Positions 11,856-22,536 of a stretch of 43,387 nucleotides of DNA are shown here, piece by piece. Where the stretch lies: contig JAMYHL010000141.1 in assembly GCA_025531455.1 (NCBI GenBank), positions 1 to 43,387 of the forward strand, in the 5' to 3' direction. The notes beneath the pieces were generated by a model. It was not told the DNA's origin and ran no database searches. It saw only the letters and a list, made by a program, of their open reading frames with translations. The DNA is from Apiotrichum sp. Y4204. Taxonomy: Eukaryota; Basidiomycota; Tremellomycetes; Trichosporonales; Trichosporonaceae. Position numbers and translations under genes: made by a program. How positions within the stretch are numbered: position 1 is the stretch's first letter; the number at the start of each line of letters is the position of its first letter.

Positions 11856-12116
11856 TACTGTGCGCGTTACGCTCATGCAGACCGCGAACATTTCGCAGGC
11901 ATGCGGCTTAGACACTTTGCAAGCGCGTGTCGACTTGTTGGCGGGGCCGGTAGGTGTCGGTAGACCGATGTTTGGAAGTGATGGTTTGAGGGCGGGGCCC
12001 GTGGACGTCGGTCTGGCGGGGCCAGGACGCTGGTGCGTGGAGGATGGGACGGGGGCGTTTGTCGCCACACGACCCTCCGAGTCGTGTGGTGTCGATCGGG
12101 GGCCGTCCGCGCGTTC

Positions 12117-13112
12117 CTACGCAGCTTTGGCCGTGCAGTGGATGGCCTTGTGTGCCTTGCCGCAACGTGAGCACAAGTGTTGGCGTCGATTGGGGCACGG
12201 ACCAGTCTTTGCGCACGCGTCGTTGTTCCACATTTTGCAGACTTGGGTGGACCGACTCGGCGTTCTCGCAGACGAGGGTGCCGCAATACGGGATGGCAGC
12301 CGGGCGGAAGCCGTCTTCGGTTTCGATTCGAGGACCTTCATGTATTTAGCGTCGGCGTAACCTTGCCAGAGCGCAGGAGCGGATGCTCCACCGCGGAACC
12401 ATCCGGCGGTAAGGCGAATGTGGTAGCGAACGCAGGACTCCCAGGTGTGTGAACCATAGTTGTCGCCCATCCATTCGCCGTACTCGGTCATAATGGCGAG
12501 GAGGCGAAGCGCACGGGGCGGGTCGCCCAGTCCGAGACACATGGCTGTGGCGAGGTTCGACCAGGCCAAAGCGAAGGTGGCGTAATCAGGGATCGTGGTG
12601 AGAAATTTCTTTACGACGTCGATCTCCTCCTTCGTCTTCTTGGTGGCCTTCAGGGCGCCGTCCTCGTCGTCGACGTTCAAGACCACGGCGGCCTGTGGGC
12701 CCTTCTTGAAGAGCGTGGACGCGGGGTTGATCATTAGGTGGAGCAAGTCGGCCGGCAGAGTGCCCGCGAGAGCGAGGCCCAAGGTCTTCTTGTCCATCCA
12801 GGTGAAGCGTTTCTTCACGTATTCGGGCGTCTGCCCGTTGGACTCACGGTCGTTGTCATCCTCCCCTGCCCCTTCCTCATCGTCCGATGCACTCCCGCGG
12901 ACCCTTTTGCGTGACGTGGCAAAGAACTCTTTGAGCTCATCCATCTTGTCCTCCATCCGTTGGGTCATGTCCTCGACACCGGCGTCGACCTTGCGGCCCA
13001 TGGCGTCCTGGACTTCGGCTAGCTGCTGTTCAATGTCGGTGAAGGCCTCGTTGAGACGCTTGTCCTCGAAGTCGTGCTTGGAGGGGCAGTCCTCCTCTGA
13101 GTCGTCTGACAT
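12117..13112 (-). CDS. Gag-like protein with C-terminal zinc knuckles
   Basis: A single intact 331-codon frame. The N-terminus is acidic and helical (residues about 10-70, coiled-coil-like). A central region (about 100-250) has the conserved feel of a Gag/capsid domain. The tail, residues about 289-327, carries closely spaced Cys/His: C-x7-C-x5-C-x5-H followed by C-x2-C-x3-H-x4-C, ending TAKAA. Such tandem CCCH-like and CCHC-like knuckles bind nucleic acid and are typical of Gag proteins of fungal retroelements, including DIRS-like ones. No reverse transcriptase or recombinase accompanies it, so this is an orphan, possibly non-autonomous or domesticated. The intact frame amid decayed sequence is notable. 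The family call is inference from the knuckle pattern and context. Confidence 0.65.
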   Translation of the reverse strand: MSDDSEEDCPSKHDFEDKRLNEAFTDIEQQLAEVQDAMGRKVDAGVEDMTQRMEDKMDELKEFFATSRKRVRGSASDDEEGAGEDDNDRESNGQTPEYVKKRFTWMDKKTLGLALAGTLPADLLHLMINPASTLFKKGPQAAVVLNVDDEDGALKATKKTKEEIDVVKKFLTTIPDYATFALAWSNLATAMCLGLGDPPRALRLLAIMTEYGEWMGDNYGSHTWESCVRYHIRLTAGWFRGGASAPALWQGYADAKYMKVLESKPKTASARLPSRIAAPSSARTPSRSTQVCKMWNNDACAKTGPCPNRRQHLCSRCGKAHKAIHCTAKAA

Positions 13113-13619
13113 GGTGAGTGGTCAGTCTTGGAAGGAGAGCGAGAGGCAGTGAGTGCTGGCGGTCGCTGACGAGAAGAGCAAAAGAGCGACAGTGCCGCAC
13201 TGTCTCAACGTGCCCGAGGGTCCAACATCTAGGTCTCAGTGTCGCGGAGTGGGGTTAAACATGAGTGCAGCTGGGCAGGGAGATCTTACAGTTGCGGCGG
13301 TCCATAGGCACGCCCTGTCGCGAACCCACCACCGCTCCAAGCTTCATCCGGCATCCGGTACACCTATCCACTGTTTGACTTGCGATGTTCGAGTGTCGCG
13401 TGCTCCACCCGACATCGGTGCGCAGTGTGCAAGGCTCCCGCGCGGTTGAAGAACCCTACTGTGACGGGGTGGCGAATGGATGCCTCACGGCGGGACCAGT
13501 TTTAGCGATGCTTATAACAGACATCGTGGCTCCAGCTACAAACACTAGTATGCACAGTACGTAGGGCGATACCCTTGTGCGCAAGACTGATACGAGAACT
13601 CTGCAGGACAAAGAGCGCG

Positions 13620-14960
13620 GGTTTGCTCATGTTCGTCGTTGTCTCGTGACACTTACACATGGTCTTATACTCTCGCGTTCACCTGAGGAGTCGCCCGAAT
13701 GGTTCTGGCGCGCCATATCCGAACACTTTCGCGTTGGTATCCGTCGGGTTTGAGACTGGTCCCGGCGGTCCAAGAAGTCGCAGTTGTGAGACACGCGCGC
13801 TCGCTTACCTGGCCGCGGCGAGTGACCGCCGAAACGTGGGCACAGCGACCTCGTGACCAAAAGATTCTCTAACCAACAGGTATGGATCAGTCCATTGTGC
13901 AAGGCCCGACAGGTACGCGCGTCCTTCTTATGGCTGCGCAGAACCAGGATTCGCGCGTGGGACTGAAAGTCGCGCGGGGTGTCCTATAGTCAATACTCGT
14001 GTAGTGTTCCAGAGTCACTCCGCCTCTCCTGCGCACAAGTAGAGACGGTGGGACTAAGGTCCTCGCGGATTTGGAGTCACGCGCCATCCGACCAACAGAC
14101 GCCCGAGGTGGAACGGACAGGAGGGAGCCTTGCCCACTGTGGGAAGAGAGCTGAGGCGCTGTTCCAAGCTTGATGGCCACACCCGCAGGGCGAGGATGCA
14201 GTGTCGCAGAGACCTACGCTACAGTCGTGGGGTCGATGTATCGGACGTTACAGCGCATCATCTGACAGTCGGGAACAGAGGGAAGATCGTGGTCTTCAAG
14301 ACCCACCGGATTAGCATGACCGTCCCATGCAGGTCTGCGAGTCGCGCGCGCTCCTGTTCAAAAGCCGCCCGTGGTGTCCAAGTGTTGCGCGCGGCCGCCT
14401 GAGGGCCTTGCACACTTCCGGGTGATGGTCGCGCGCGGTGCCCTGCGGATGCCCAGTGTCCACGGCACCAGAGACCCGGCGCAATTGCTTGGAGTGCCTC
14501 GCAGTCTGGACCTGAAAGGCATGGTGTTCAAGAGTCTCTCGCAATGTGCGAAAGTCCTCGTGGCTGTCTCGCGCTTAAACCCTCCGCTGGGCGCGCTGAG
14601 GAAGCGTAGATGCCCATGACTAACAGTTTCCCGCGCCGAGTCTGACAGTCACATGTTGGAGAGGAGCAGACTCTATGACTGAGGGCTGCCCGCGTCGGGT
14701 CTGGCAGTCGTGCGCGGCGATCAACAGTCTTGAACAGCTCGGGGAGGGGGCCCAGCCTTGCGGGCGCGTTCCAAAGTCCTTAAAAGCTTTACGCAGACTC
14801 ATGGACCCATGCAGAGCCACGCGCAGTGATGCCTGCAGTGTCTGACAGTCGCGCTGAATCCTCTGCAGTTGTCAAAGAGTTACACGCAGTGTGCGAGCAG
14901 AACGGTGAGGCGGTCTTGTGAGTGTCTTAAAGTCGCCCAGGCAATGTCCGAGACCCCAGT
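13620..14960 (+). repeat. Degenerate AGTCGCGCGC-motif array
   Basis: Many related short words recur on one strand: AAAGTCGCGCG, GAGTCGCGCGCG, ATGGTCGCGCGC, GACAGTCGCGC, AAAGTCGCCC and others, with GTGTCC or CAAGAGTC words between them. Spacing is irregular, so no exact period is claimed. It is unlike the flanking sequence and encodes no sustained frame. Confidence 0.4.
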
Positions 14961-15499
14961 CGGAGTAAGGCGCCCTCTCATCGTACAGGTCAGCGCGGCC
15001 AACGCTAGGATCCACGGACGTCTCCTTCTCATTTCTGTTGGGTGTTTTCAACGTCATTGCCTAACCCTTCACAACCACCAACACATCAAGGTCGTGTCGT
15101 GCAGCCAAGCCATCATGACACACTGTCAATAGGCGGCCCGTCTTCGACAAGAAACAACGCATCTCCTCCGAAATCAGCCCATCTGAACTACTGGTTTCTC
15201 CCGATCCAGCGGAAGTTATCATACCCACGCTGAGCTCTGCTTGCGGTCTCTGCGTCCCTTCTCAAGCTCGGAGAGTTGGGAGAAGCGGAACGATCATTCG
15301 GAGTGGTTCTACCAGCAACCGATGGGCCTCCACGAGATGTACGGTGACTAGCTTCCGAATGTGCAACACCGAGAGCACCTTCTGCGACATCTCCTTGCCC
15401 GTCCCCTTGTTCTCTTTTCTCATTCTCGGTCTTCCGTTCCCACCTCAGTCTCGTTTTCCCTCCGTCACTTGTACATTGATATTGTATAGTTCCTTCGGT

Positions 15500-15700
15500 G
15501 CTCCCCGCACGGTTCGGCTGCATAGCGAGAATCGCGCTTGATGTCCAAACGTCCGTACGTCCGAGATCCGGATGGCAGAATGTGGCCCCGCGGCCACATG
15601 CCATCGGCAGTGTCGAGACTGTCGAGGACATCGACATTGATGACATTGAGGACATTGGGGACATCGTTGGAGAGCTTTGCGACATGCCACAGCGCGGCAG
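15500..15700 (+). repeat. Duplicated upstream block, copy 1
   Basis: Shares ordered words with 17085-17260: CGTCTAAACATCCG-like and CCGGAATGTGG-like sequence, CCCGCGGCCACATG, GACATTGATGACAT with GAGGACAT, then AGCTTTG and GCGCGA. Copy 1 lies just upstream of the gene starting at 15884 and copy 2 just upstream of or within the next gene, so the block may be a duplicated promoter/5' region. Confidence 0.7.
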
Positions 15701-15799
15701 CGCGAGACTGAATCTCGTCCATCACTCCACCGTCGAGTCTATCACTCTCATCATCATCATCACTACTCATCACTCGTTACACACGTCACTCAAGTCACA

Positions 15800-15850
15800 C
15801 ACACATCACACATCACACATCACACATCACACATCACATAATTCACACAT
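15800..15850 (+). repeat. CACACAT heptanucleotide repeat
   Basis: About five tandem copies of a 7-nt unit (cacacat), preceded by a CAT-rich tract at 15741-15765. It sits in the leader immediately before the ATG at 15884. Confidence 0.85.
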
Positions 15851-15883
15851 CACATCAACTCCCGCTCTCAATCGCCCACGACC

Positions 15884-16637
15884 ATGCCGCCGATCGACAT
15901 CCCAGCCCCCAAGGTCGGCGACACGATGTACGTATGACTATGATTCAAAAGCCAGAGGCCCATGGCTGGTCCAGGTGTATCACGCACTGAACCTGTCAGC
16001 TGACAGCCAGCGTCCTCCCTCCATGCGCGAACTCCGGAGCAACCGCTCAGGGGTCTATCGTTTCCGTCCTCGCTGACGGCGTCACCTCACGGTGTGACCT
16101 TGCAAAGAACTGTTGGAACGTTTGCCGGCCACCGCACCGTGCAACCACGAGGGACAAGCGCTGCCTCAACATCTCGTCCGGATCGCAGGTCATCCTCACT
16201 GGGTGATCTTGGAGACTGAGGAGAGACCAGATTTGTGAGCACATCTCCCCATGGGGAGTCATTGTCACACATCTTGCTTATAGCCAAGGGATGCTACTAT
16301 GGATATGGTCAAGGGGCATCACGAGCGTCTTGCTGGCAATGTTCGACGAGAGTTTGTCGCGATGCGGACCTTTGAATCAGCCTGCATTACGACCCAGGAG
16401 CAGATTGACGCCGGAGGAGTCGCACGCGATTGTCGCAAAAGGCTCCACGATGCGGAGGCTTCGCTCACTCGACTGCGTGAACGCCTCGTCACGGAGCAAC
16501 AAGCTGCCGACGACAGCGCAACGAGGCACGACGCCGCGCAAAAGGCACTCAATAATTTTACCAAGAGCCTCGACTCAGCACACCAGGGCGTTGTGCGCGA
16601 GGCGATACGGCCCCCCGAGAGGGCTCGCGATGCTTAG
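15884..16637 (+). CDS. Hypothetical protein, probably decayed, coiled-coil end
   Basis: The start at 15884 (cgaccATGCC) follows a long CA/CT-rich leader. Exon 1 encodes MPPIDIPAPKVGDT. A GTACGT donor at 15928 and an acceptor ending at 16010 restore a frame (IVLPPCANSGATAQGSIVSV...) with several cysteines that ends at a stop at 16204-16206. A second protein-like frame begins near 16278 and runs to 16637: it is Glu/Arg/Ala-rich and heptad-like (for example RLHDAEASLTRLRERLVTEQ), a probable coiled coil. An intron from about 16180 (weak GTCATC donor) to the TTATAG acceptor near 16277 could join them; otherwise the gene is truncated. Function not recognised. The upstream block is shared with the next gene, hinting at one duplicated family. 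Confidence 0.4.
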
Positions 16638-16884
16638 TCGAGCATGGGTTGTAATCGATGTAGCTATCAATGATATGATATTCCATACGTGGTTCCATCA
16701 GGAGACCGTTTCATCGGCCACGCGACTCAGTCTAGGAGCAACGAGTGTGGGCGGCGGCCGCGGCGGTGGGAGCCGTGGTTAGTTTGCTTGTCGTATTCAT
16801 ATATCTTTCTTTTGTGGTCGGTGCCCGTCGTCATCGCCGCTCATCTTGGAGCAAGGCGAGCGATAACAGGGCGGGAAGGGTGGG

Positions 16885-17034
16885 AAAGCGAGAGAGAGAG
16901 ACGGGTAGCGCCGGCGCTAGCCCGTTCGAGTGAGGGGAAGAGAGAGGCGTTGATGAAGAGTGGGAGGATGAGGGAGCACAGATGCCTCGACGCCTCCTCA
17001 TGTGCCCTCATGTCACTAAGTATCACGTGACTAC
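16885..17034 (-). repeat. LTR-like inverted repeat, right arm
   Basis: Reverse-complement match to 11531-11690, including the 14-nt palindrome TAGCGCCGGCGCTA, the CT-rich run (here AG-rich), and the outer TATCACGTGACTAC end. The two arms face each other and enclose about 5.2 kb with the Gag-like gene. Outer boundaries are GTAGTCACGTGAT on both sides; flanks do not show an obvious duplication. Confidence 0.8.
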
Positions 17035-17064
17035 CATCTCGTCCGATGTGAGAGCATTCGAAGG

Positions 17065-18975
17065 ATGGGAGACAGTTGCAACGGTTGTGTGCAGGTTTCC
17101 AAGAGATCGTGTGTGTCGCGTCTAAACATCCGGGAGGGAAGACCGGAATGTGATTTCGTGGCCGTCGGGGCCCCGCGGCCACATGACACTGACAGTGACA
17201 TTGATGACATGGAGGACATAGAAAACGACGAGGACACTGTTTGTTGTAGCTTTGGAGTGCGCGACAGTATCCATCTCCTCTTTGTCTCTTTCACATCACC
17301 TCCATCACCTCCTTCATCTCCGGTCTCTATTCACCACCCTTTCTCAACATCCACAGCGCATCTCTCCCCCGCGCTCTCTCCTCTTCACATCAGATCCGCC
17401 AGAAGGGCAGCCGCGGCGGCGGCGGCGACACCACCACCACCACCACCAGGGCCGGCGCTGACACCATCACCGCCTGCATCCGCAGCCTCTTCCTCACCAC
17501 CCGCTCAACCCCCGACAGCAGTCGCGACGGACCCTCCGCCCCCGTCTGGTCCCTCCTACTTCAACTCGGCCACTCATCCCGCAGTCGCTGCGGCCCTCGT
17601 CGCTGTCCTTTCTCGTGACCTCCTCGCCGCGGTCCGCGGTGTCTCCCGCGCCTATCGCGACCTGTGCGATGCCGTCCTCGCCCACCAGCTTGTCCTCTCA
17701 GACACCAGTCCTGTCTGGGCGGCGCAAACCTCGTCTCTCATCATCACACGCCACAGCCCTCGCCTCGCAAACGGACACGATGAATCCCGCGTTGACGTGC
17801 GCAGTGCGCGCGTCCCCGGCCTCCGCAACCTGGAGAAATGTAAGGCTGCGAATAGTGTGTCCCACGCTGCGCGGCGTGTCTTGAGTCTTGTGCAGGTCCT
17901 CGACCTTTGCATCAACAATAGTGACAAGCTGCCTGCGGCGTTGACGCTCGCCGCTGCCCTCGCGCCCCACCTCACGCAGCTCCACACTGTCCGCATTATC
18001 GGCCTCATCCCTCCCCATATCCCGCTGAACGGCACGACACTTGTGCTCGACACATCCCAGGAGGACCCACTTGTCCTTCCTGACTTTACTGGCTTTGAAC
18101 ACCTTGTCATCAATCTTCGCCGTCCTCCAGCTCGCCTCAACCCCACTCCGATCCGGTATCCGCCGCAAGTTAAGCGTGTGGCTCTTCAACTCTCGCAAGA
18201 AGAAACTCTGAACCTTTGGGGTCATCACGACGTTCAGTACGACAGGGTCCCGAAGGAGGAGCTGCTCCGTCTCACGCTAGCATCTGCGGTCGACCCCGCC
18301 TTTCCCGGCAAGGATGTCACCGTTATTCTTCGTGATCCGCCCACACGACTCTACTGGCGCACCGGCCGCATCGACACCAACCGCGCGGCCCTCATCACAG
18401 CGGCTGTGGGTCGTTGCATGCCACAGGAGGCCCAGCCCGACGGGGACGGCCCGCGCGTCTACTTCGAGCGCCTTGACATGCCGCTCAGTCGGGACACGGC
18501 GCGACTGTGGTGGGAGAAGGACCACGTCTGCCGCCCACTCAAAGGGTTCTTCCGCCTCTGGACCGTTCTCGACTCTGCCGAAACCGTCGCTCTAGAGGGT
18601 CTGGAGCGCGCCTTCAAAGATTTCAACTACACGCTCCGCGGCAAGTTGCAGGACATGGCCGTATTCGTTCGCGCGCGCGAACAGGCAGTTCGAGCGTTGT
18701 GAGTCGTTCGTGTTGGTCGCTCACCGCTTGTTACACTGACACCACCCAGCATGCCTCTGGACGCCGCCACCCTTGCGCGTCTGTACGCTGTTTCGGTGTC
18801 GAGGGGCGTCGCGCACATTATTGAGCCTGGAATGTTTGCCCTCGCGCCCGACACAGTGCTCCAGAGCGGTATCCTGCACGACATTCAGAAAGCCCTCGGT
18901 TCCGGGCCCCTCACGGCTGCGCTATCAGGCATGGCAATGTACTCTGGCGAGTGGGACAGCGCCGAGATAGAGTGA
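17065..18975 (+). CDS. Hypothetical protein, possible F-box-like N-terminus
   Basis: A long frame (17065-18698) joins an 18750-18975 exon through a 51-nt intron with GTGAGT donor and CCCAG acceptor. The true start is uncertain: in-frame ATGs at 17065 and 17208 lie inside the duplicated upstream block, and the stretch encoded at about 17400-17560 is Ala/Pro/Ser low complexity. The folded part begins near SATHPAVAAALVAVLSRDLL, where a helical segment (RDLLAAVRGVSRAYRDLCDAV) resembles the F-box pattern at the N-terminus of many fungal substrate adaptors. A leucine-rich portion with repeated hydrophobic patterns follows. No catalytic motif is visible. The stop at 18973 coincides with another GTGAGT, so a further exon cannot be excluded. 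An F-box role would be in ubiquitin ligase targeting; this is tentative. Confidence 0.5.
17085..17260 (+). repeat. Duplicated upstream block, copy 2
   Basis: Partner of 15500-15700 in the same orientation, about 1.6 kb downstream. Best conserved around CCCGCGGCCACATG and the GACATTGATGACAT/GAGGACAT run. It begins directly after the right inverted-repeat arm. Confidence 0.7.
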
Positions 18976-19111
18976 GTCCATCCTGTATCTAAAGCTTCTT
19001 AACATTGTCCGCGCTCTGCCCTCTCGTTTTCCTTTTCCTCGACAATGACCTGACCCGTTGTCGCAATGGGCCATGCATTTATTCCCTCCTGTTCCGCCTT
19101 TCCCATCCGTC

Positions 19112-20056
19112 CCAATGGCTCTTCCCACACCGGCGTCCGCTATTCCCCGCTTTTTCTCCCATCTCCTGGCTGACAGCAGCTTTGCTCCTGCTCCTACCCC
19201 AGCCCTCGGCCGTATCATCGTCAACCTCCCTTCAAACGCTTCGGGCGGGCACCTCTCGCTGTCTAATGGCGACACTCTGCCGGCCTGGGGTGAGACCCCC
19301 GAGTGGGTCTTTATCCCAGCCACCGACGTCGCGACCATCTCCCGCGTATCCGGTACACGAGTTTTTCTGATCTATGACGTGCAAGAGTACTCGGGGTCCT
19401 CGATGGTGGCCGCTCCCTGCCTTGTCGACGCATTACAAACAATCCTGGCGGACACTAGCATCCTACCGGAGGGCGGCGCCCTCCTCTTTGGCCCGCAAGG
19501 GCGATACACCACCCCGCCGTCTCTCGCGACACTTCTGGGGTCCGACTGGGCATAGGCAGAGGCATTTACCGCTGCAGGGCTTCACCCAGAGGTCGTCGCC
19601 GCGTACAGGAACTACGAGGCGGAGGGGCGTAGCGCGCGCATGTTTCGTCGGCGCAAAATACAGGCCTCGTCTATTTTCCTCCTCCACAAGATGCCAGAAA
19701 GAATTCGATGCTTCTCGAGAGGTCCGGGCAGCCTCCGGCTGCCGGACGTTGTGGAGCGTCGCGGTACACGGCACTGGGTGACGCTCCCCCGTTACTGGGA
19801 GGTGACGGATCACCCTGCCGCCAAAAACATGCACAACAAATCGCTTGTGCGGGTGTGTGTGGGGGCGGCATTGCTCTTGCCTCTGGGCCCGCCAGGAGCT
19901 AGGGTACCGGAGCCAAAGGGAACGATTGAAGAGGAGATGGACGAAGTTGAAGAGGGGGATGAGGGGAGCACGTCAGAGGGCAGCAGGTGGACGCAGTGGT
20001 ACTCCGAAGACCAAGATCTCGATCAAGATACTAATGATGGTTGGAATAGTTATTGA
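19112..20056 (+). pseudogene. Hypothetical gene split by one in-frame TAG
   Basis: The likely start is the ATG at 19112 (cccaATGGCT). The frame encodes 147 residues (MALPTPASAIPRFF... ending LLGSDWA), then TAG at 19553-19555, and the same frame continues without another stop through 20056. It reads AEAFTAAGLHPEVVAAYRNY and later an acidic tail rich in Glu/Asp (residues about 265-314). Both parts look equally protein-like, with no frameshift between them. I found no GT-AG intron that removes the TAG while keeping frame. Options are a recent nonsense mutation, stop-codon readthrough, or a sequencing error. The 5' part could also be expressed alone. No family recognised, no signal peptide. Confidence 0.5.
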
Positions 20057-20277
20057 GCCGGGACTGCACCAGAAGTAAACAGAAGAATACATAAGACGAT
20101 ATATATCATGCAGGGAAATGGTTCTCTCCCCGCAGCCCATTACATTGCTCATCGCTGTGCTGTTTATGCCACCTATATCCGTGGCCGCTTCGCGCGGTGC
20201 TCGTCGGCTACGCATTCTGTGGAGCCGACTGGGGTGATTGAACTGCCTGTCAGAGACTTGGTCCAGTTACATGGGGC

Positions 20278-22536
20278 TTACCGCGTCTTTTCTGCTTTGG
20301 GCTCCATACTGCTGATCCGGAGCATGACCCTTGACGAGCCCCATTCCTCTTCACGCTCTTCATCCCGTCGCAAGAGGTCCAATGTGAACGTTCCGAGAAA
20401 GTATGAAGTATGGACCCACCAATCCCCAGGATTGGGGTGCATTACGACTGCCCCTGCCAGTGTGGGTGGTGGCTTGTCGGCGCAGATGGGAGGGAGATCG
20501 TCAATGTCCAGCACAACCATGCCTCCGGGAATGTTGACAACAAGTTTCGAGCATTCCATGGCCACACGGGGACTGAACCCTCCCGTCGACCTCCCCCGGC
20601 AGGAGAGGATAATGGATCGGGAGGCGACATAAGCTGCGCGCTCATCTGGTTCCACGGCACTGGCGCCATCGAGGACCGCGTGCATGTGAGGAATAATCAT
20701 GTATGCGTCGATGTTTGCCAGGGAAATGACTCCTGGACCACCTTCAGAACACCACACACTGGGGTTAATGACCATGAACCAAAAGGTAGGACTTACGATT
20801 TGACATTCAACTGCATTACCGCTCCATGCGTAACTTTACCAAGATAAAAGAGACTCTGAAGGAGGCCTTCTTCATCGTCAAAAGTCGGTAGCTCGATGCG
20901 CACAATGCCGCGTGCTTGTGTCTGTTCGATGACACTGGCAGTGTCCAAGACAGATATAAAAGGTGGCAGTTGTCGCTCCTCTATATCACCGGAATCGTCC
21001 CCATGAAAGGTTGGGAGGGTGACCAAGATCTCTCCCGTGCGGCGGGAACACACGCGCACCTTGCCAGGAACTTCGGGGATGCGAGGGTCTTCATCAGATG
21101 CCGTGCCTTCATTGAACACGAGCGTGTACCGTCCGAAAAAGTGTATCGCATGGTTGGAATTCGGTTTCTGCTGTCCAGATAAGCATAGAAGGGAAAGCAC
21201 AGAATATCACTCACACCGTCGAAATCGGAATGAGATGGTGCCGACACGTCCCATGTCCTTTGCACACTGGGGTCTAATGTTGTTCCAGTAAGCTTCTCCC
21301 ACTGGGGAGTTGAGTCGTACACTCGTCCAACCTCCAGATGGGACCCGCTTCTGCCAATCACAACTCGATCCATTTGAGACCGCGCGAATCCAAGGACTTG
21401 GCGATGTCTTTCCGGTGGAAACGGCATGTTCAGTCCTCGGCCCAGATGGTGGAACGCACGGCCTGGGATGCTGAGGCGCATGAAATCTTCACCACGTCCG
21501 TCGGTGTCATGGTCGTCACCGTAAAGCGATAGACTGAGTCGTTTATATTCTGCGAGATCGGAGGGTTCCACATATGGGTCATGCGGGAGATCTGAGCGGT
21601 GGAACTTTGGGACGTGGTAGACCCCACAGAGTCCGATGTCCTGCCTTGCCTGAAAGTCTTCCGCGGGGCGCCAATCCTTTCGAGCAGTTATATGGCGAAT
21701 ACGCCCAGTGGTAGGCTCCACACAGACCAAGGACTGTCCGATGAGCGTCCTAAGTGCCAACGCAGTGAATATAAGCCCGTCGTCTCCCGGATCGTAACCA
21801 TCGAAACGCAAGGCCCAGTGTCGAGGGATGTGGAGAGGCACTGTAATGGTTGTGACGACTTTGCCTGCTTTCCAGTTTGCTCGGGTAGCAAGGTGAGTCA
21901 GGGCTAAGTAGTTATCAGTACTGATAAGGCATATATACCGGTTATGCAAGGCGGGTTCAATACACTTACCGAGTCGACGCCAGTTGGGCCTATCGCGGCG
22001 CGTCCCCCATTCGTACACCAGGTCGTCTGCAGCGGGTAACTCCGGCTCTCGAACATTGCCATCCTCATCGAAAAGGCGAGAGCGAATTGGGTCGTTGTCA
22101 GCAAGGGGCGCAATGACATCGGCATCAAACTCCGTCGCCCAGTGACTGTCAAGCGCGAGCCTGTCTGTCTCTAGTCAGAATGCACTGTGTGGGGCCGAAT
22201 AAAGCACCCCTCCTTACATCTTGTGACTGTGTCTAGAGGCGGACCTGACACCCCTCGACCGTCTCCAGGAGGCATGGGAGCTGCAGCTGTCGTATCGTGA
22301 TCTCGCCTTCCATCCGAATCGAGCGATAAAAAGCGCCATTTCGTGGCCATATCAATGTCGTGAAAGGCAAGGTATTGCCGCCGCCATAGTTTGCTCTGCC
22401 TGATAGTGGTCTGCCAGGTTCGAGATACGGCCTCAGCCGCGAGCAGGGTGTGTAGATCGACATAGTCGAGAATGTCGAGCACGAGGTCTTTGGGCAAAGC
22501 GCCGAGCGAACCGTAGGCGGCGACGTGGGTGGGCAT
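20278..22536 (-). CDS. F-box protein
   Basis: Five exons are proposed: 22536-22218, 22164-21970, 21903-21215, 21170-20797 and 20758-20278. Introns of 38-66 nt have GTAAG/GTGAG donors, and one has a CTGAT branch-like site. The lengths sum to an exact frame of 685 residues. Residues about 11-50 form an F-box: LPKDLVLDILDYVDLHTLLA, then VSRTWQ and LWRRQY. The F-box binds Skp1 in SCF ubiquitin ligases. The rest is beta-rich, with recurring aromatic-Gly patterns that could be a propeller-like substrate-recognition domain, but no Kelch or WD signature is clear. A GTAAGC at the stop codon (CGG TAA) leaves open one more short exon downstream. No signal peptide; probably cytosolic or nuclear. Confidence 0.75.

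Larger units (their letters stand above)
10617..12116. other. Repeat-rich stretch without an intact gene
   Basis: Apart from the repeats and the reverse-transcriptase scrap listed separately, I see no intact gene. Around 10910-11050 the plus strand is very G-rich (GGGGGCGGGG-type runs). The minus-strand frame at 11305-11628 is open but overlaps the inverted repeat; its peptide recurs on the other arm, so it is repeat sequence rather than a gene. Confidence 0.5.
13113..15883. other. Non-coding stretch with recurring degenerate motif
   Basis: No gene supported over 2.7 kb. From about 13620 to 14960 the plus strand repeatedly shows a short motif of the form (g/a)AGTC(g/a)CGCGC, alternating with GTGTCC and TCAAAGTC-like words at irregular spacing of a few tens of bases (for example near 13967, 14068, 14338, 14430, 14715 and 14850). 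It looks like a very degenerate tandem repeat. From 15500 on lies the duplicated upstream block, and from 15741 a CAT/CACACAT simple-sequence leader that precedes the next gene. Confidence 0.45.

Noticed and set aside
13627..14180. Overlapping minus-strand ORFs in the AGTCGCGC array
   Set aside because: Short, frame-hopping and compositionally driven; no start context or motif.
16689..17030. ORF ending RKSGRMREHRCLDAS-like, also found at 11305-11628 on the other strand
   Set aside because: The shared peptide comes from the inverted LTR-like repeat itself; the sequence is better explained as non-coding repeat.
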